From an uncultured Clostridia bacterium (GTDB lineage: Bacteria > Bacillota > Clostridia > RGIG6154), in NCBI GenBank assembly GCA_934446135.1, contig CAKSDT010000033.1, positions 1-16,511 on the forward strand: 16,511 bases of DNA. Reading direction: 5' to 3'. Each line of letters starts with the position of its first letter. The stretch's first letter is position 1. The position numbers and the translations under genes were made by a program. Of the stretch, positions 15,443 through 16,511 are shown in pieces. Below the pieces are notes generated by a model, which did not search any database, had not been told where the DNA came from, and worked only from the letters and a program-made list of their open reading frames with translations.

Positions 15443-15964
15443 ATGGCTGAATTAAATGTCGTTCTTATAGAGCCCCAGATACCTCAGAACACCGGGAACA
15501 TTGTAAGAACTTGTGCAGCTACAGGTGCGATTTTGCATTTAGTAGGACCTATGGGGTTTAAAATTGACGATAAAAAATTAAAGAGAGCCGGTTTGGATTA
15601 TTGGCATTTTATGGATATAAGAATGTATGACTCCTCTGAAGATTTTTTTGAAAAGAACAAAGACGGCACATTTTTTTACTTCACAACAAAAGGGCGTCAT
15701 AATTTTTCGGATGTGTCATATCCTGATAAATGTTATCTTGTGTTTGGCAGGGAAGATGCAGGATTAAAAGAGGAACTCTTATATAGAAATGAACAAAATT
15801 GCGTTAGATTGCCAATGCAAAATGAAATAAGAAGCCTCAATCTTTCTAATACTGTTGCAGTAGGTGTTTATGAAGTATTAAGGCAATGGAATTATCCTGA
15901 ACTTATAACGAAAGGCAGTCTTACAAAGTTTGACTGGGACGATTTGAAGTTTACTAAGGCATAA
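15443..15964 (+). CDS. trmL: tRNA 2'-O-methyltransferase TrmL-like (SPOUT family)
   Basis: TrmL uses S-adenosylmethionine to methylate the ribose of the wobble nucleotide 34 in certain leucine tRNAs. SPOUT motifs are clear: IPQNTGNIVRTCAATGA near the N-terminus (motif 1), LVFGREDAGLKEE (motif 2) and RLPMQNEIRSLNLSNTVAV (motif 3), which build the trefoil knot that holds the cofactor. LDYWHF in the middle is also typical of the YibK/TrmL group. The length is 173 residues, slightly longer than the E. coli protein. The ATG lies 5 bp after the yebC stop, with only an AAGAAG-type site upstream, so it is probably co-transcribed and partly coupled. It is the last housekeeping gene before transposon remains. 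Confidence 0.92.
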   Translation: MAELNVVLIEPQIPQNTGNIVRTCAATGAILHLVGPMGFKIDDKKLKRAGLDYWHFMDIRMYDSSEDFFEKNKDGTFFYFTTKGRHNFSDVSYPDKCYLVFGREDAGLKEELLYRNEQNCVRLPMQNEIRSLNLSNTVAVGVYEVLRQWNYPELITKGSLTKFDWDDLKFTKA

Positions 15965-16083
15965 CAATTTTACAGAATATCGCAGATTTTAGCCAGAAAG
16001 ATTGTAAATGCTGGTCTGCAATTAGTCAAGGGGAAAAATGAACAAGTTAACGCACGCCCAATGACAAATCACAGAGCGATTAT

Positions 16084-16511
16084 TTAAGTATTAACTAAGC
16101 GAAAATCAGGATATAAGTAACAAAGAATTTTGTTGTTTTCAGAATATTTTAATCCGGCAAATTGAGCAGGTGTAAGATTAGATAAGGAACTATGAGGTCT
16201 GATGAAATTGTAAAAGAATACAAACGTCATAATCATAGAATTAGTGCTTTCAAAAGAGTTAAAGCCATATCTTATCTTGTACCAATATTTAAACCGCTTG
16301 TTAAAGGCTTCGGTAACATTGTTGGAGATGTCATCTTTAAAGTTTGCAACCCTGATGTGAGGTACACTAAAGATAGCCTTTGTAGGTACTTTGTAAGCCA
16401 AATAACGGTCAGTAACAATAGCATTAGGTTTACCATACTGTGTTTTACCCTAAATAAACCAGATGTAATACTTTTTACCTAAGATTTTGACAACAGTTTC
16501 ATCAGCGTGCC
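16084..16511 (-). pseudogene. Degraded DDE transposase, partial (runs off the right edge)
   Basis: Read on the - strand from the right edge, the frame gives HADETVVKILGKKYYIWF (from 16509), containing the first catalytic Asp. An in-frame TAG follows at 16450-16452, then GKPNAIVTDRYLAYKVP with the second Asp (codon 16408-16410), NNVTEAFNKRFKYWYKIRYG with the Glu, and FFYNFIRPHSSLSNLTPAQ, ending at TAA 16084-16086. This order matches IS6-like/DDE_IS240-type transposases. In intact relatives, as I recall them, about 35 residues lie between YYIWF and GKPNA; here only a few do, so a deletion near 16440-16450 is likely in addition to the stop codon. The N-terminal part is outside the window. No terminal inverted repeat could be assigned. 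The 119 bp between trmL and this element hold no gene, only a weak imperfect inverted repeat near 15982-16019. Confidence 0.8.

Noticed and set aside
15982..16019. Imperfect inverted repeat after trmL (GCAGA/TCTGC and CCAG/CTGG) as a terminator
   Set aside because: The stem is interrupted by a one-sided bulge and no T-tract follows; it is too weak to call a terminator or an insertion sequence end.
16192..16482. Open frame of 96 codons on the + strand opposite the transposase
   Set aside because: It lies antisense to clear transposase sequence, and its translation shows no family features.
1..16511. CRISPR arrays, tRNA or rRNA genes, riboswitches, defence systems
   Set aside because: No regularly spaced repeats, and intergenic gaps are too short for structured leaders or RNA genes; all intact genes belong to ordinary housekeeping families or uncharacterised membrane proteins.

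Overview
The window is a dense, AT-rich chromosomal stretch of housekeeping genes. All intact genes are on the + strand, with AAGGAG-type ribosome binding sites and 1 to 11 bp overlaps between many of them. A YpfD-sized ribosomal protein S1 fused to IspH, a DacF-type carboxypeptidase, a HI0933-family flavoprotein next to cmk, and a MurR/RpiR regulator together suggest an uncultured-type member of Clostridia (Bacillota). This is inferred from gene content; there is no rRNA gene here to test it. The genetic code is standard: TGA ends rluB, hisS, aspS and yebC, and Trp is TGG.

Layout. (1) The 3' end of a D-Ala-D-Ala carboxypeptidase gene (1-608). (2) A strong sigma-A-type promoter (614-642) starts an apparent operon: rluB, a MurR/RpiR regulator, a HI0933-family flavoprotein, cmk, plsC and an ispH-rpsA fusion, closed by a long hairpin (6699-6736). 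(3) A second run of tightly packed genes: lon, engB (ysxC), a multi-pass membrane protein gene interrupted by an in-frame TGA, hisS, aspS and a DUF4340 protein. (4) A strong extended -10 promoter (14646-14674) drives yebC and trmL. (5) The right edge holds a decayed transposase on the - strand with an in-frame TAG and an apparent internal deletion.

Most genes serve translation and envelope growth: rRNA and tRNA modification (rluB, trmL), ribosome assembly (engB), tRNA charging (hisS, aspS), translation (S1, yebC), protein quality control (lon), nucleotide, phospholipid and isoprenoid supply (cmk, plsC, ispH), and peptidoglycan trimming (dacF-like).

I see no wholly new system. The two observations most worth following are, first, the internal signal at the IspH/S1 boundary: a perfect 8-bp GC-rich hairpin, then the best Shine-Dalgarno sequence in the window (AAAGGAGGT), then an in-frame ATG that would release a stand-alone 380-residue S1. 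The second is the in-frame TGA that splits the first membrane segment of the gene before hisS.
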